From contig JBNGIS010033877.1 of the NCBI GenBank assembly GCA_049999725.1, positions 1 through 26,626 on the forward strand: 26,626 nt of DNA, in the 5' to 3' direction. Within the stretch, counting starts at the first letter, position 1. Every line of letters starts with the position of its first letter. This document shows, in pieces, positions 1 through 8,344 of the stretch. This DNA comes from Haplomitrium mnioides (lineage: Eukaryota > Marchantiophyta > Haplomitriopsida > Calobryales). The position numbers and the translations under genes were made by a program. A model generated the notes under the pieces. It was not told the origin of the DNA. It did not search any database and was given only the letters and a program-made list of their open reading frames with translations.

Positions 1-1798
1 TCACTGCTCCCCAGAGCTCTCTTTTGACTTGAGGATAACTTCTTTGCCTCTCACTCAACACTTTTGCTCCAAATCTCACTGCATACCGTTGTCCTTCTTC
101 ATCATCTTGCCCCAAAGCCCATCCAATAGCTATAGGACTTGTATCCACTATGAGCACTATTGGCTTACCTCCTTCATATGAAACTCGTCGAAGAATAGGT
201 GGTGAAGACAAGATTTCCTTCAATTGTCGCATTGCTACTCGTTGTTTTTCTTCCCATCTGAACTTCTTTCCTTTTCTTAATAAGGAATAAAGAGGATCTG
301 CTATATGTGCAAAATGAGGAATCCATATGTGATAAAAAAACACATGCTCTAAAAATCTGCGCACCTCAGTTGTCGAAGTCAATGAGCTCTTCATCCTTTG
401 AATTGCATTCACTTTACTTGGATCAGGTTTTCGTCCATACCATCCACACAAATGTCCTACAATGACCACTTCACGTACTTCAAATAGTGATTTAGCTCCT
501 GAAAGGGTTAAGTGTACTTCTTCCAGCCTCGATAAGATCTGGTCACAATCTGAAATATGGTCAGTAACAAATTTATGACACCCCCTCTGATTGAAGGACT
601 CATCTTTACCTTCTTCCATATAATCTTTGATTGGAAGATCATCCAAGAAAGGCATAGTCTTCTCTGGAATAAATTCCCGCAATACTTTATTCATCCCACT
701 CATCATATGAGCAACTGAATTTGTTGCTCCTTGCGGCAAAGTGCACATCCTTACCAACCCTATTGGAGTTCTCATAGTGGTGATATCCCTGCTCCCCACA
801 GCAAGTTGGAATTGATCATACCCTGAATAGAGGTCCCCAATAGAATAAATAGCTCTACCTGCAAAAGCTTCAGCAAATTCATCAACTATAGGTCCCACCC
901 CTGTATTTCTGATTGTAACTTGGTTGACAGGCTGCATATCTTGAATAAATCGTAGTCCTCCATTCTTCTTTGGAACTGTAAACCAACGATTCGAGTAGGG
1001 CGCAAAAGATGGTTCAAGAATCCTCATTTGTAGCTTCTCTTTTAACCAGTCCATAAGCTTAGACATATGCATTCTAGGGACTGGAATAGGTCGTAAATCC
1101 CATGGCGCATGTGGAACAGTAAATATCACCATTGGAGCTACTACCTCCGGATCAACACACCCAATTTCAGCTGATGTAAAAGCAAATGCTTTTCCGTGTT
1201 TCCTCAACATTTCTTTGAATTCAAGCTCTTCTATTGGCAACAGAAAATCATTTGACCCCACTTTCAGCTCTTGAAGTGTAGCATCCGTAAATTTGTGACC
1301 AATCTGCCCTACCTCTCTCAAGCTTTTCTCTTTGGAAGCTTGTGACTCTTGTAACTTGGAATCCAATGGTAAAGGTAATGCCACAGGTCGTACCTTCTTG
1401 TCTACTATTTTATACTTGGTCTCCACTTGAACTTCATGTTGTAGAAAATTTGCAATAACTGAGTAGACCTCGCGAGAATGTAGTTGTACGATTTGATCTT
1501 GATTTCCTTGTTTGAGCTTGCTAATCGCTTCCAATGCTTCCTCTGAATTATCCTGCACCCCCAGCTCTAGATATAGACCATTAATAGTCTCTTCATCACT
1601 CAAAACACCCACTCTTTTCAGTTGTTTTTCGGTTTTTCTCACCACCCTATAGTTTTCTCTCGACAAACCTTCAATCGGAATATGTACCACCATTGCATCA
1701 TCTGAAATTTGTCCAAACTTCTTGCAACCTGAATCTTCATACTTTTGCAGGCCTTCCTTCTCCTCCATACCACCATAATCCTGCTCTATAGTGGTACT
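1..1798 (-). CDS. Reverse transcriptase and RNase H part of pol, open through the left edge
   Basis: The minus-strand frame beginning at 1798 has no stop codon to position 1, giving about 599 codons. The enzyme would copy element RNA into DNA inside virus-like particles. After about 200 residues of linker comes the RT N-terminus (PVPRMHMSKLMDWL), then PYSNRWFTVPKKNGGLRFI, a YSIGDLYSGYDQFQ palm segment, LPQGATNSVAHMM, and the catalytic FLDD at about 649-638 (the family's YxDD box). A connection segment follows, then RNase H with IVDTSPIAIGWALG near 150-110, in which DTS stands for the usual DAS. The coding frame has no own start. It would be reached from the Gag/protease frame by a -1 shift, or was fused to it before a one-base loss in a T run at 1804-1808. 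Integrase is expected to the left. Confidence 0.88.
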
Positions 1799-1800
1799 GA

Positions 1801-2118
1801 TTAAAAATCAGTAAATTCCTCTTTTACGTTCGGTAGCGCGTAATTTCTCAAGGTGTTTCTATTTCTTTCGTGGTTGGCTGGGACTGTTATGAACTGAATT
1901 GTCCTCTTCCCATCCTTACTCCTTATTCGTGCATATGATGAGCCATCATCTAAAACCTTTGTCTCCATTCGAACAGCTATGATAAATGGCTGCCTTAAAA
2001 TGATCGGGTAAGAAGTCTCCTCTTGCATAAATAGATTCTGAGTAACAACCACATCCCCAATCTTGACCATCACATTTGGACAAGCTCCATATAAATTTCC
2101 CTTTGAATTACTAGCACC
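1801..2118 (-). pseudogene. Retropepsin C-terminal part downstream of the in-frame TGA
   Basis: This continues the Gag/protease frame directly after the TGA at 2119-2121, starting GASNSKGNLYGACPNV and running to TAA at 1803-1801. It holds the second half of an aspartic protease: strands around VKIGDVVVTQNLF, then SYPIILRQPF. That last segment corresponds to the conserved hydrophobic-hydrophobic-Gly motif (usually ILG-Q/R-P-F). Here Gly is replaced by Arg, a possible single G-to-A change that may disable folding. The only internal starts are GTG/ATG at 2073-2068, which are unlikely real initiators, so I treat it as an interrupted part of one protein. The frame ends only about 5 bases before the RT frame opens. 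Confidence 0.75.
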
Positions 2119-4092
2119 TCAGATCATCCAACCATGCTCTACGCCGATCGGCCACTTCCCACGATTGTAGATCTCTTTTGACATGATGTTAACTTCTGAA
2201 CCATGGTCAATGAGTGCCATAACAGGATCAGAAAGGTCAACTATCTTGATCAAAGTCTCTGTAGTTGCTCTAGCCAAGTGATAAATTGCATAATGGCTAG
2301 CAGCCTTTTCATCCGGATTTTTGTCGATTCTGAAATTTGAGCAGCAGTTGACCAATGCTTCTTCCTCGTCTTTTGTCACTCTTGTATCCATTGCATGCGA
2401 CACTGCAACTTCTGTAATAAGCTGCCTCTTTCTCTTGATGGTATCAATGATCACGTCATGAAACTCTTTCTTGGCAATGCCAAGAATCTCTCGTAAGGTG
2501 AATTCCACCTTGGCATTTAACACTTTCTCTTCTAAAACCTCCTTGAGATCCGTAGCTGCTTCTATATCGGATTGCAACTTGTAGGCTGGATGCCGCTCCT
2601 TTTCCTTGGTCTTGCCTCTCATTTTCTCGATTACAACCTCCTCCATAACCTCTTCACGAGTTGATTGTGATGGTTGTGTTTTATCTCCTCGTTGTTGTCG
2701 TTTCGATCTTTCCTCAGAGGAACCAACTTCATCTCTCTTTCTTTTCTCTTTTAATAATACCTCATGGTAGCTTCGTGCAATATATGCATGAATGGACATT
2801 GTGTCCACTGGATCCTCCCACCATGTAGCATTTCGTATTACTGCCGCTGTTCGCAATTTTTCTTCTCTTGAAGTCTTCCCTTTTACCATCGTGTCTAGAG
2901 CTCTACTCCAAATAGCTCTCGTTTGCTCATGTGGGCCAAAACTAGCATCCACCCCAACCGCATATGATGATGCTTCCATTGTTGTTGTTGTATTTTTAGC
3001 CATCAACTCTTCCACAGACTTTTTCATTCCTCCTTTCCCAAAATTGGTCCCTAGGATCTCATTACTCTCTTTGAGAGCAATTTTTCCCTCTTTCCAACAT
3101 AATACTCTTGTGCTTAGCTTCATGCCAAAGTCATCACACTCTTTTTGTGAATGATCGGTGCTATCACACCAAATACATCGTTGCACAAACCATGGTCTTG
3201 TTGTTAACCGATTTTTTGTCACACCCTTGGCTTCTTCCAATTTGGCAACTTGAATCTTCAGATCCTTTATCCCCTTGACTAGTTCCTCTATCGAATCCTT
3301 TTGTGGAGTGATCAAAGGCTTTGGAATTGCTGCATTTGGTACTGCACCAATTGGATTGATGACTGGTTGCTTTCGTGGTATAATGCGTGGCGGTGGTCTA
3401 GTTTCAGGTCGAGCCACTACCTTGCCTCTTCTTAGCTCCATTTTCGTTAATATGCTAACCGCTTCACATACCTTCTTCCAATATGAAGTCAGCCCATTTT
3501 CCTCTGTTCTGTCTTCAAGTAATACCTCCAGCTCTGCTTGCAAACTTCCAATTGATGATTGTAAAAAGAGCTCTACCTTATCAGCTGCCAACGAGAGTTT
3601 CTCAACCCTTGAAAGTTGCGCAAATTGTCGCTCGAATTCTTGTAATAACTCTGTGGCAACTATGTCTTTGTCGCCTTTGGTTACCCACTCAAGGAATGAC
3701 TTCTTGGTGACTCTATCTGCATCTTCCAAAGAAAATTCCTCCTTTAATTGTACAACAAAATTATCCCAACTCTGTTTGTGATCTTGAATAATCCGTCTCA
3801 CTTGGTGTCGAATCTCTGATACAACAGCAAGCTCAAAGAACTCAATTCTTTCTTGTTCTGGTACCTTGTGTAGCTCCATTTCTCGAGAATATAACTTGAT
3901 ATATCTTGAGATGTTGCGACCATCAAACAGGTCCAAAATCCCCACAATAGATTGCAAGGCTTTGGTAGCCATTGCTTCTTTCCGCTCTGCAACATGTTGT
4001 TGTTTAATAAAGAAATCAAAAGCTTGAAACATTTGAGCCATCGCTGGATCAATTTGCATACCTGAAGCGTGAGAAGACCCTGAACCATCCAT
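2119..4092 (-). CDS. Gag polyprotein with zinc knuckle and start of retropepsin
   Basis: A 657-codon frame starts with ATG at 4092-4090. Residues 1-220 are helical and charged, as expected of a Gag capsid that assembles particles. A CX2CX4HX4C zinc knuckle lies at about 306-319 (CIWC...H...C), which would bind the element RNA. A Lys/Glu-rich linker covers about 450-560. Near the C-terminus ALIDHGSEVNIMS (D at about 629) is the aspartic-protease active-site loop, with His in the second position of the usual DTG/DSG. The frame stops at TGA 2119-2121 right after HGWMI, where protease sequence continues in the same frame, so the stop is probably a CGA-to-TGA or AGA-to-TGA mutation in an older single Gag-Pol frame. 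Confidence 0.85.
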   Translation of the reverse strand: MDGSGSSHASGMQIDPAMAQMFQAFDFFIKQQHVAERKEAMATKALQSIVGILDLFDGRNISRYIKLYSREMELHKVPEQERIEFFELAVVSEIRHQVRRIIQDHKQSWDNFVVQLKEEFSLEDADRVTKKSFLEWVTKGDKDIVATELLQEFERQFAQLSRVEKLSLAADKVELFLQSSIGSLQAELEVLLEDRTEENGLTSYWKKVCEAVSILTKMELRRGKVVARPETRPPPRIIPRKQPVINPIGAVPNAAIPKPLITPQKDSIEELVKGIKDLKIQVAKLEEAKGVTKNRLTTRPWFVQRCIWCDSTDHSQKECDDFGMKLSTRVLCWKEGKIALKESNEILGTNFGKGGMKKSVEELMAKNTTTTMEASSYAVGVDASFGPHEQTRAIWSRALDTMVKGKTSREEKLRTAAVIRNATWWEDPVDTMSIHAYIARSYHEVLLKEKRKRDEVGSSEERSKRQQRGDKTQPSQSTREEVMEEVVIEKMRGKTKEKERHPAYKLQSDIEAATDLKEVLEEKVLNAKVEFTLREILGIAKKEFHDVIIDTIKRKRQLITEVAVSHAMDTRVTKDEEEALVNCCSNFRIDKNPDEKAASHYAIYHLARATTETLIKIVDLSDPVMALIDHGSEVNIMSKEIYNRGKWPIGVEHGWMI

Positions 4093-4461
4093 GATGAATG
4101 CTCACTTGTGCTACCCCAAAAGTTTCACGTCAGGTTCACCAACTGTCGTAGTACATGTTTCCTTCTCTGGGAATACACAGGGTATCTGGCTGTAGCTAGT
4201 AAACACACATCAACACATTGGCCGCATAGACATTGTTGGAATTGCTCCTTTTTTGCAAGCACCAACGTGTTTGAAATTTTCGCCTACCACAATACAAATA
4301 TATGGACCTCGCAAATTGCTTGAATTAGAATAGGAAACACAAATGGGTTAGGATCTGCCAAAATTTGCTCCATTCTTTCCACTCCAAATTGTTCAACCAA
4401 CCGTTGATGCATATGGATCTTAGCCACTATAAATACTCGTACTACGATGGTCATTCCTTAG
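4093..4461 (-). other. Leader or short 5' LTR zone of the left element (unresolved)
   Basis: Just upstream of the Gag ATG, the minus strand reads TTGGTGAACCTGACGTGAA (4142-4124), which begins with TGG as primer-binding sites do, although I cannot name the matching tRNA. Immediately before it the strand ends in CTACGACA, and a 9-bp inverted partner (GTACTACGA) lies at 4439-4447 on the plus strand. A 306-bp LTR at 4144-4449 is therefore possible. Against it, the same interval on the minus strand is almost open from ATG 4454 to a TGA near 4130 with a single internal TAG, which is unusual for an LTR. I record both readings and favour neither strongly. Confidence 0.3.
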
Positions 4462-4830
4462 TCACCCGTTGAAACCATTAAGAACTCTCTCCTTGATGCG
4501 ATGGAATGATCGTTCATGCTCCATGGTCCATACCAACTCCGTAGAAGAGTATAAACGTTGATACAATGGTGCAGCCAAATAAGCAAAGTCGTTTAGCAAG
4601 AATAAGTAATAGTTTATCAAGTTGATAAAACGTTTCAACTCATTGTTGTTGCGTGGTGGCGGTACATTGTCTATTTGTCTCACAATTTCAGCAATTCGTA
4701 GCCACTTTCCCGTCACGTCTTCACTTGACATCCAAAACTCGTGGCTTGATTGGAAATCCCTAGGTGATTGTTCTACTCCAATGAGTCTTCTTAGTAGCTC
4801 TTCCAAGAGCTCCTCCAAACGCTTCCCCAA
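4462..4830 (-). pseudogene. Ty3-type pol fragment (RT thumb / RNase H junction)
   Basis: The open minus-strand frame contains the connection between RT and RNase H seen in Ty3 pol: RQIDNVPPPRNNNELKRF, then INLINYYLFLLNDFAYLAAP, then an LVWTMEHERSFHRIKE segment. This matches the family pattern of PPPR-xx-ELRSFLGLxNYYRRF, IAxPL, and W-xx-E..AF..LK. The upstream 50 residues are not recognisable, the frame begins at TTG rather than ATG, and nothing of the RT palm precedes it, so it is a remnant and not a gene. It abuts the leader/LTR zone of the left element at 4461, so that element may have inserted into an older pol sequence. It is a different pol from the RT at 1-1798. Confidence 0.7.
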
Positions 4831-5663
4831 TAGTTCTCAAAGAATGAGCTCCCCTAATGAAGTCTAAGCTCAAGCCTCTCCAAGCTCAAAAATGAAAACT
4901 AGGTCCCCTTTGCTCTCTCTTCCCCCTCTTTATATATTAGTCTACTTAATTACTACTAGTAAAATCTAGAGATGCTTTTACCCTAGGTAAAAGCTAGCCT
5001 TTTAATTTTAAATTCAAAAGTATCTCCTAGAATATCTACTAAAGTATCCTTGCCTTTTTCCCAAGAAGTTTCTTATTTGGAGCTTTTCTCAAAAGTAGTT
5101 CTAAAGTAACTTTAACTTTTTCCCACTTTTTCAAGAAGAAGCTTCTCATTTGGAGCTTCCCTTGACTAAGAATCTGACCTAGTCAGCTGATTCTCTTTTA
5201 TTTGTACCTAATACAAAAGCTACTTTCATATTTCGGGATTCCCTCAAAGTGCAAGTCAAAGATTAAAGTAGCTTTTCTTGACTTTTCTCCTTTTTAGTGC
5301 TTCTAGAAGAATCCCTCTAAAATCCTTGATACTAGTCCAAATTGCATGTACTATATCTTGTTGGAAAGCTTATTAAATAAGCTTTTTGTCTATAAAATAA
5401 TATGTTCATTTTATCTTATCCATATACTCTCTATTTTGACTTTTAAGTCGAGTCTTACTTGTCCTTTGACCAGTTATAACTCCTGGTTTACAATAGATTT
5501 TTCACTTTTGTAAATTGATACTAACTACATTCAACATAAATAATATGCCTATGAAATATTAGCTCCAATCCTTACCTAATAAGAACGCAGTTTACTTTGT
5601 ACAGATTTTGCTGAAAAACCGAAAAACCCATTTTCCTTCTAATGACCACCTAATCCTCCCACA
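4831..5663 (-). repeat. AT-rich LTR-like stretch upstream of the pol fragment
   Basis: There are no ORFs. Read on the minus strand, it opens at 5663 with TGTGGGAGGATTAGG directly after a purine-rich CCAAGGAGA (polypurine-tract-like, 5672-5664). It carries TATATAAA at 4936-4929 followed by a leader-like GAGAGAGCAAAGGGG. This is the layout of U3, TATA and R in an LTR. No matching CA end or second copy was found, so limits are uncertain. Two imperfect copies of a segment containing ATTTGGAGCTT lie at about 5056-5086 and 5126-5160. Confidence 0.4.
4929..4936 (-). promoter_or_regulatory. TATA box (TATATAAA)
   Basis: On the minus strand TATATAAA is followed by a GA-rich stretch, as in LTR or plant core promoters. 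It would drive transcription leftward through the pol fragment. Assignment rests on the motif alone. Confidence 0.4.
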
Positions 5664-5800
5664 TCTCCTTGGCAGGTCTGGTTCCTCATAAGATCAATAT
5701 CTGCTTCATGAATTGCACTTACATACTCCTTTTCATAGAGAGATCATTGATAGGTTCAAGTAGTAGCTGACCCACAACACGACACCATGATGATGAAAGT
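5664..5800. other. Unassigned junction sequence
   Basis: This lies between the LTR-like stretch and the GC-rich repeat. On the minus strand it could be the tail of an internal region ending in a purine-rich tract, but its short frames resemble nothing I recognise. Confidence 0.3.
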
Positions 5801-6190
5801 ACAATGGTAATATCGACAGGGAGTCTGAGGAATCTTGCGGCTGAGATTCTGTAGATTCCCGCGGCTGAGTCCGAAAGGCTCTTCGGAACAGAGTTCCGAA
5901 GCGCCCCGCGGAACCCTGTCCACAGAATCTCCAAATATTCCTCTGCAGATCCCAAGTCACCCTCCTCGCGTCACGTCACCTACTGCACCGCCGTCCGCCG
6001 CCGCCCCGCAACGGGGTAGGCTGACCATTGCGCTTAATCTCCCTTCCGTGGTTGACCCGCTCTTTGTCCGAAGTCCGATGAGCCTTTCTCCTGCTGCCGC
6101 GTGTCTCGTGAGTTGCTGCGAGGTCCCTGGAGTCGCCACGTCGTCCGACGCCGCCCCGCAAGGAGATAGGCGGACCGTCGCGTGGACCAT
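5801..6190 (-). repeat. Copy A of the B/C LTR-like repeat family (truncated)
   Basis: The plus strand here aligns by eye with the right edge of the window (26421-26626) and with the reverse complement of 20750-21010. Shared landmarks in order are ACAATGGTAA, GAGGAATCTTGCGG, AGATTCCCG, TTCCGAAG, CTGCACCGCCGTCCG and GCCGCCCCGC. Orientation matches copy C (minus). The landmark CGTCCG(A/C)CGCCGCCCCGC occurs twice, at 5992 and 6142, a 150-bp internal repeat. At the left edge (5801) similarity stops abruptly, so the TATA-bearing portion of the family is absent here. Confidence 0.6.
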
Positions 6191-7370
6191 CTTCCGAAGT
6201 TGATCGGCGGATATCTTACCTTGCTCCCCAGCGCGCCAAGTTTCCGAAGCCCTCCCACGGACTCCCTGCGCTCGCCCCGTCATCCGTAGAGCCAATGCGG
6301 ACCTTACTTTGTTCGCCGAATAAGAATTGTGCCGATGTCGTTGTTTCGTGCTTCCCTCGAGATAAGAACTATGCATACGCTTGAGGTTCCATTCGTTATC
6401 TTTTCTGAATGCTCGATATAGGAACTACAAGGCCCTTTGTCCCTCTGCCGAACTTTCAAATGTTGCGGTTGGATCCATCGAACTTTCGTCCTTGGTCATG
6501 CCGAAGCTGTGTTGAATCACCCTTTTAGCGCCTGCTTGCTCCTCCGTCGGTCGGACCTATGTTAAATCCCCTTTCCGGCTCAGCCTTCTACTCGTTGGTC
6601 GGTTGGTGATGGATCACCTTTTTGGCTTCCTCGGAACTCCCCTTCTCGGATCTCCGATAGATCACCCTTCCAGCACCCTTTTGTTCTCCTTCGGCCAAAC
6701 CTTCGATATGTCGCTGCTTCGGGCCCTCTTCCCTGCTCCCATGTAAGATTCCTCGCGAATCCCTCTTAACCGGACTCCCCACGTTGTAAGATGAATCGGA
6801 ACCCAACTAAGCGGGCTCCCCACTTAGGGAGGCGCTGTCCGCAGATTTGCGGGCCTCTTGGTGCCGCCACATCGTCCGTGGAATCCTGCGAAGTGCTCCA
6901 AGGACGCCACATTTCCTTGGAATCTCGCAGGGCCTTCCGGGGACTCCACCTTTCCGCATGGATTCGCGGACTCAAATGGAAGGAATTGATCAGCCCTTGT
7001 AGGGCGCGCTCTTGCTTGCGAGATCGAGGCGTCCCTCTTCTCTGGCCTTGCTCGCCCTCGTGACGATCTTACCTTCTCATTTCTCTCCTTGAACCTTGCT
7101 TCCCGATTTGTGGCCGCTGTAGTACCCCCGCGATCTGCCTATCTTCGGAGTGCCTTCGGGTTTCGTCGTTGTGGATCCGTTTTTCTTCCTCCTGCAATTG
7201 CTTCGCCACAGGTGGCGGCTCTCTTCCTTCTCCCCATGCTCCGATCCCCGCATCCTCCTAAGGCCCACGGATTCTCACTGGCCTGCTTCGAATATTGAAA
7301 GGTGGCCCCTCCTCTAGCTAGCGATCCTGATTCCTTCCTCCTCTCTTCCGTCATGATCCTGTTTCCCTCC
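6191..7370. repeat. GC-rich non-coding block, probably an extension of repeat A
   Basis: Base composition stays as GC-rich as copy A, with recurring phrases such as GGATTCGCGGAC, TCCTTGGAATC and CTTCCGGGGACTCC. Frames of 60-140 codons occur on both strands, but none shows a domain, a conserved motif or a consistent frame. I read them as chance frames in GC-rich DNA. It may be the upstream part of the same repeat family, but no second copy in the window tests this. Confidence 0.35.
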
Positions 7371-7526
7371 TAGGACTCATGCGCTCTGCTCTTAGTAGTT
7401 GTTTGAGGGTACTTCGTGGTTCCTGAGAGGCCCTCACACTTGCCAAGGCTTATTGTATCGTTGATGCTTATGATTTCTTACATTTTGCTTGAGTGCTCCA
7501 AAGCACCGGCTTACGGTGGATGCTTG

Positions 7527-7630
7527 AGAATTTCAATTCAAAACTTTGCTTATAGTGAATTAAATTGAATTTCAATTCAAAACTTTTATGGTAGTGTATG
7601 CAATTGAATTTCAATTCAAAACTTTGCTTC
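7527..7630 (+). repeat. Three tandem copies of a ~40-bp AT-rich unit
   Basis: The core AATTTCAATTCAAAACTT occurs three times, beginning near 7530, 7569 and 7608. Spacers begin GCTTATAGTG, TTATGGTAGTG and TGCTTCTC. Each core is a near-palindrome (TTGAATTTCAATTCAA). The array sits about 600 bp upstream of the bHLH leader. Confidence 0.7.
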
Positions 7631-8226
7631 TCTTGTTTTGTTTTTGTTTTTCTTTAGGAGATAGTACTTTGATGAGTACTAGTTGGAGTATTGATAAGAA
7701 CAAAGAAGTAAAGGCGAGGCGGGGGAGAAGACGACGATATAAGAGAGAGGACAAAGGGAACATAAGAGAAGACTAAGGATAAGGAAGCTGAATGTGACGT
7801 CTGGCCTTTCAATCGTCCAACGCTTGGACGCTTTTGGCCTGACACGAACAACACCAACAAGAACAAGAACAAGCGAACAAGACGTGGGGTTAGATTTTAT
7901 TTTATTCCCAAAAAACTTAGAGACAACGATAAGACAAAAAGTCCTAGGAGCGCCACATGGACGGACGGACGGCGGCGACGGGGACAGGGCAACCACGTCA
8001 GTAGCTCACCGGGAGTTGGTGGGGCCTGCTCGTTTGCGCCGCCCCGGCAAGCAGCCGGCAGGCAACTCCCGTGGTTCCGCACCGACGGGAGTTGCGGGAC
8101 GGCAGATTTCCCGCCTCTCCTATTTATCATTACACCCTTCCGGGGTTTCCTTCCTTCCCTCCTCACGCCTTCCTCGTGCCAGTGCTGTTCTTCTGTGAAC
8201 ATAGCTGAGGCGTGCAATTGGTAGAA
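7631..8226. other. Upstream region of the bHLH gene
   Basis: There is no convincing coding frame. Possible promoter parts are TATTTATC at 8121-8128 (a weak TATA-like site placing a start near 8150), TGACGT at about 7794, CCACGTCAG near 7992, and the hairpin at 8062-8095. Composition shifts from AT-rich to GC-rich on approaching the gene. Confidence 0.35.
8062..8095. other. Perfect 10-bp inverted repeat (hairpin) upstream of the bHLH gene
   Basis: GCAACTCCCG (8062-8071) is the exact reverse complement of CGGGAGTTGC (8086-8095), separated by 14 bases. A third CGGGAGTTG lies near 8009. It could be a cruciform, a paired transcription-factor site, or an RNA stem if transcription starts upstream. 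Confidence 0.55.
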
Positions 8227-8307
8227 ATGCCGTGGAATTCTCCAGCAGAGCCATTGAATTTTATAGGGAGTGCGAAGGAGGAGGACGGGCAGTGCCAAGG
8301 GAATTGA
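8227..8307 (+). CDS. Upstream ORF (26 codons) in the leader of the bHLH gene
   Basis: ATG at 8227 opens a 26-codon frame (begins MPWNSPAEPL, ends DGQCQGN) that closes with TGA at 8305-8307, 37 bases before the bHLH ATG. It has A at -3, a fair context. If transcription begins near 8150 it lies entirely in the 5' leader and would lower translation of the main frame, as known for several plant bHLH genes (for example SAC51). Whether its peptide is conserved cannot be judged here. Confidence 0.4.
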   Translation: MPWNSPAEPLNFIGSAKEEDGQCQGN

Positions 8308-8344
8308 TAGTAATCCATAGAAGAAGAAGAGGAGGTTGGCGTTG

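Larger units (their letters stand above)
1..4141 (-). mobile_element. LTR retrotransposon internal region (Gag-PR-RT-RNase H), 3' part beyond the left edge
   Basis: Reading leftward from 4092, the order is Gag with a zinc knuckle, a retropepsin, a reverse transcriptase and RNase H. That is the Ty3-like order; an integrase would lie beyond position 1. Only two lesions interrupt about 4.1 kb: a TGA at 2119-2121 and a one-base frame change near 1801-1806. This is far better preserved than the chromoviruses at 13.6-24.6 kb, so insertion is probably younger. Protease and RT wording (DHGSE, FLDD, YSGYDQFQL) is that of a Ty3-like group I associate with fungi and seed-free plants; this assignment is from memory. 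No LTR pair can be seen because one end is outside the window, so the right limit is approximate. Confidence 0.85.

Noticed and set aside
1801-1808. Canonical -1 programmed frameshift signal
   Set aside because: In the zero frame (GAT TTT TAA) the sequence does not fit X-XXY-YYZ, so simple indel is the leading explanation.
2792-3781. Plus-strand frames over 2792-3154 and 3275-3781
   Set aside because: They are antisense shadows of the Gag frame on the minus strand and have no motifs.
5835-7354. Many 60-140 codon frames in the GC-rich block
   Set aside because: They occur on both strands and all frames, without domains, in repeat-derived GC-rich DNA.
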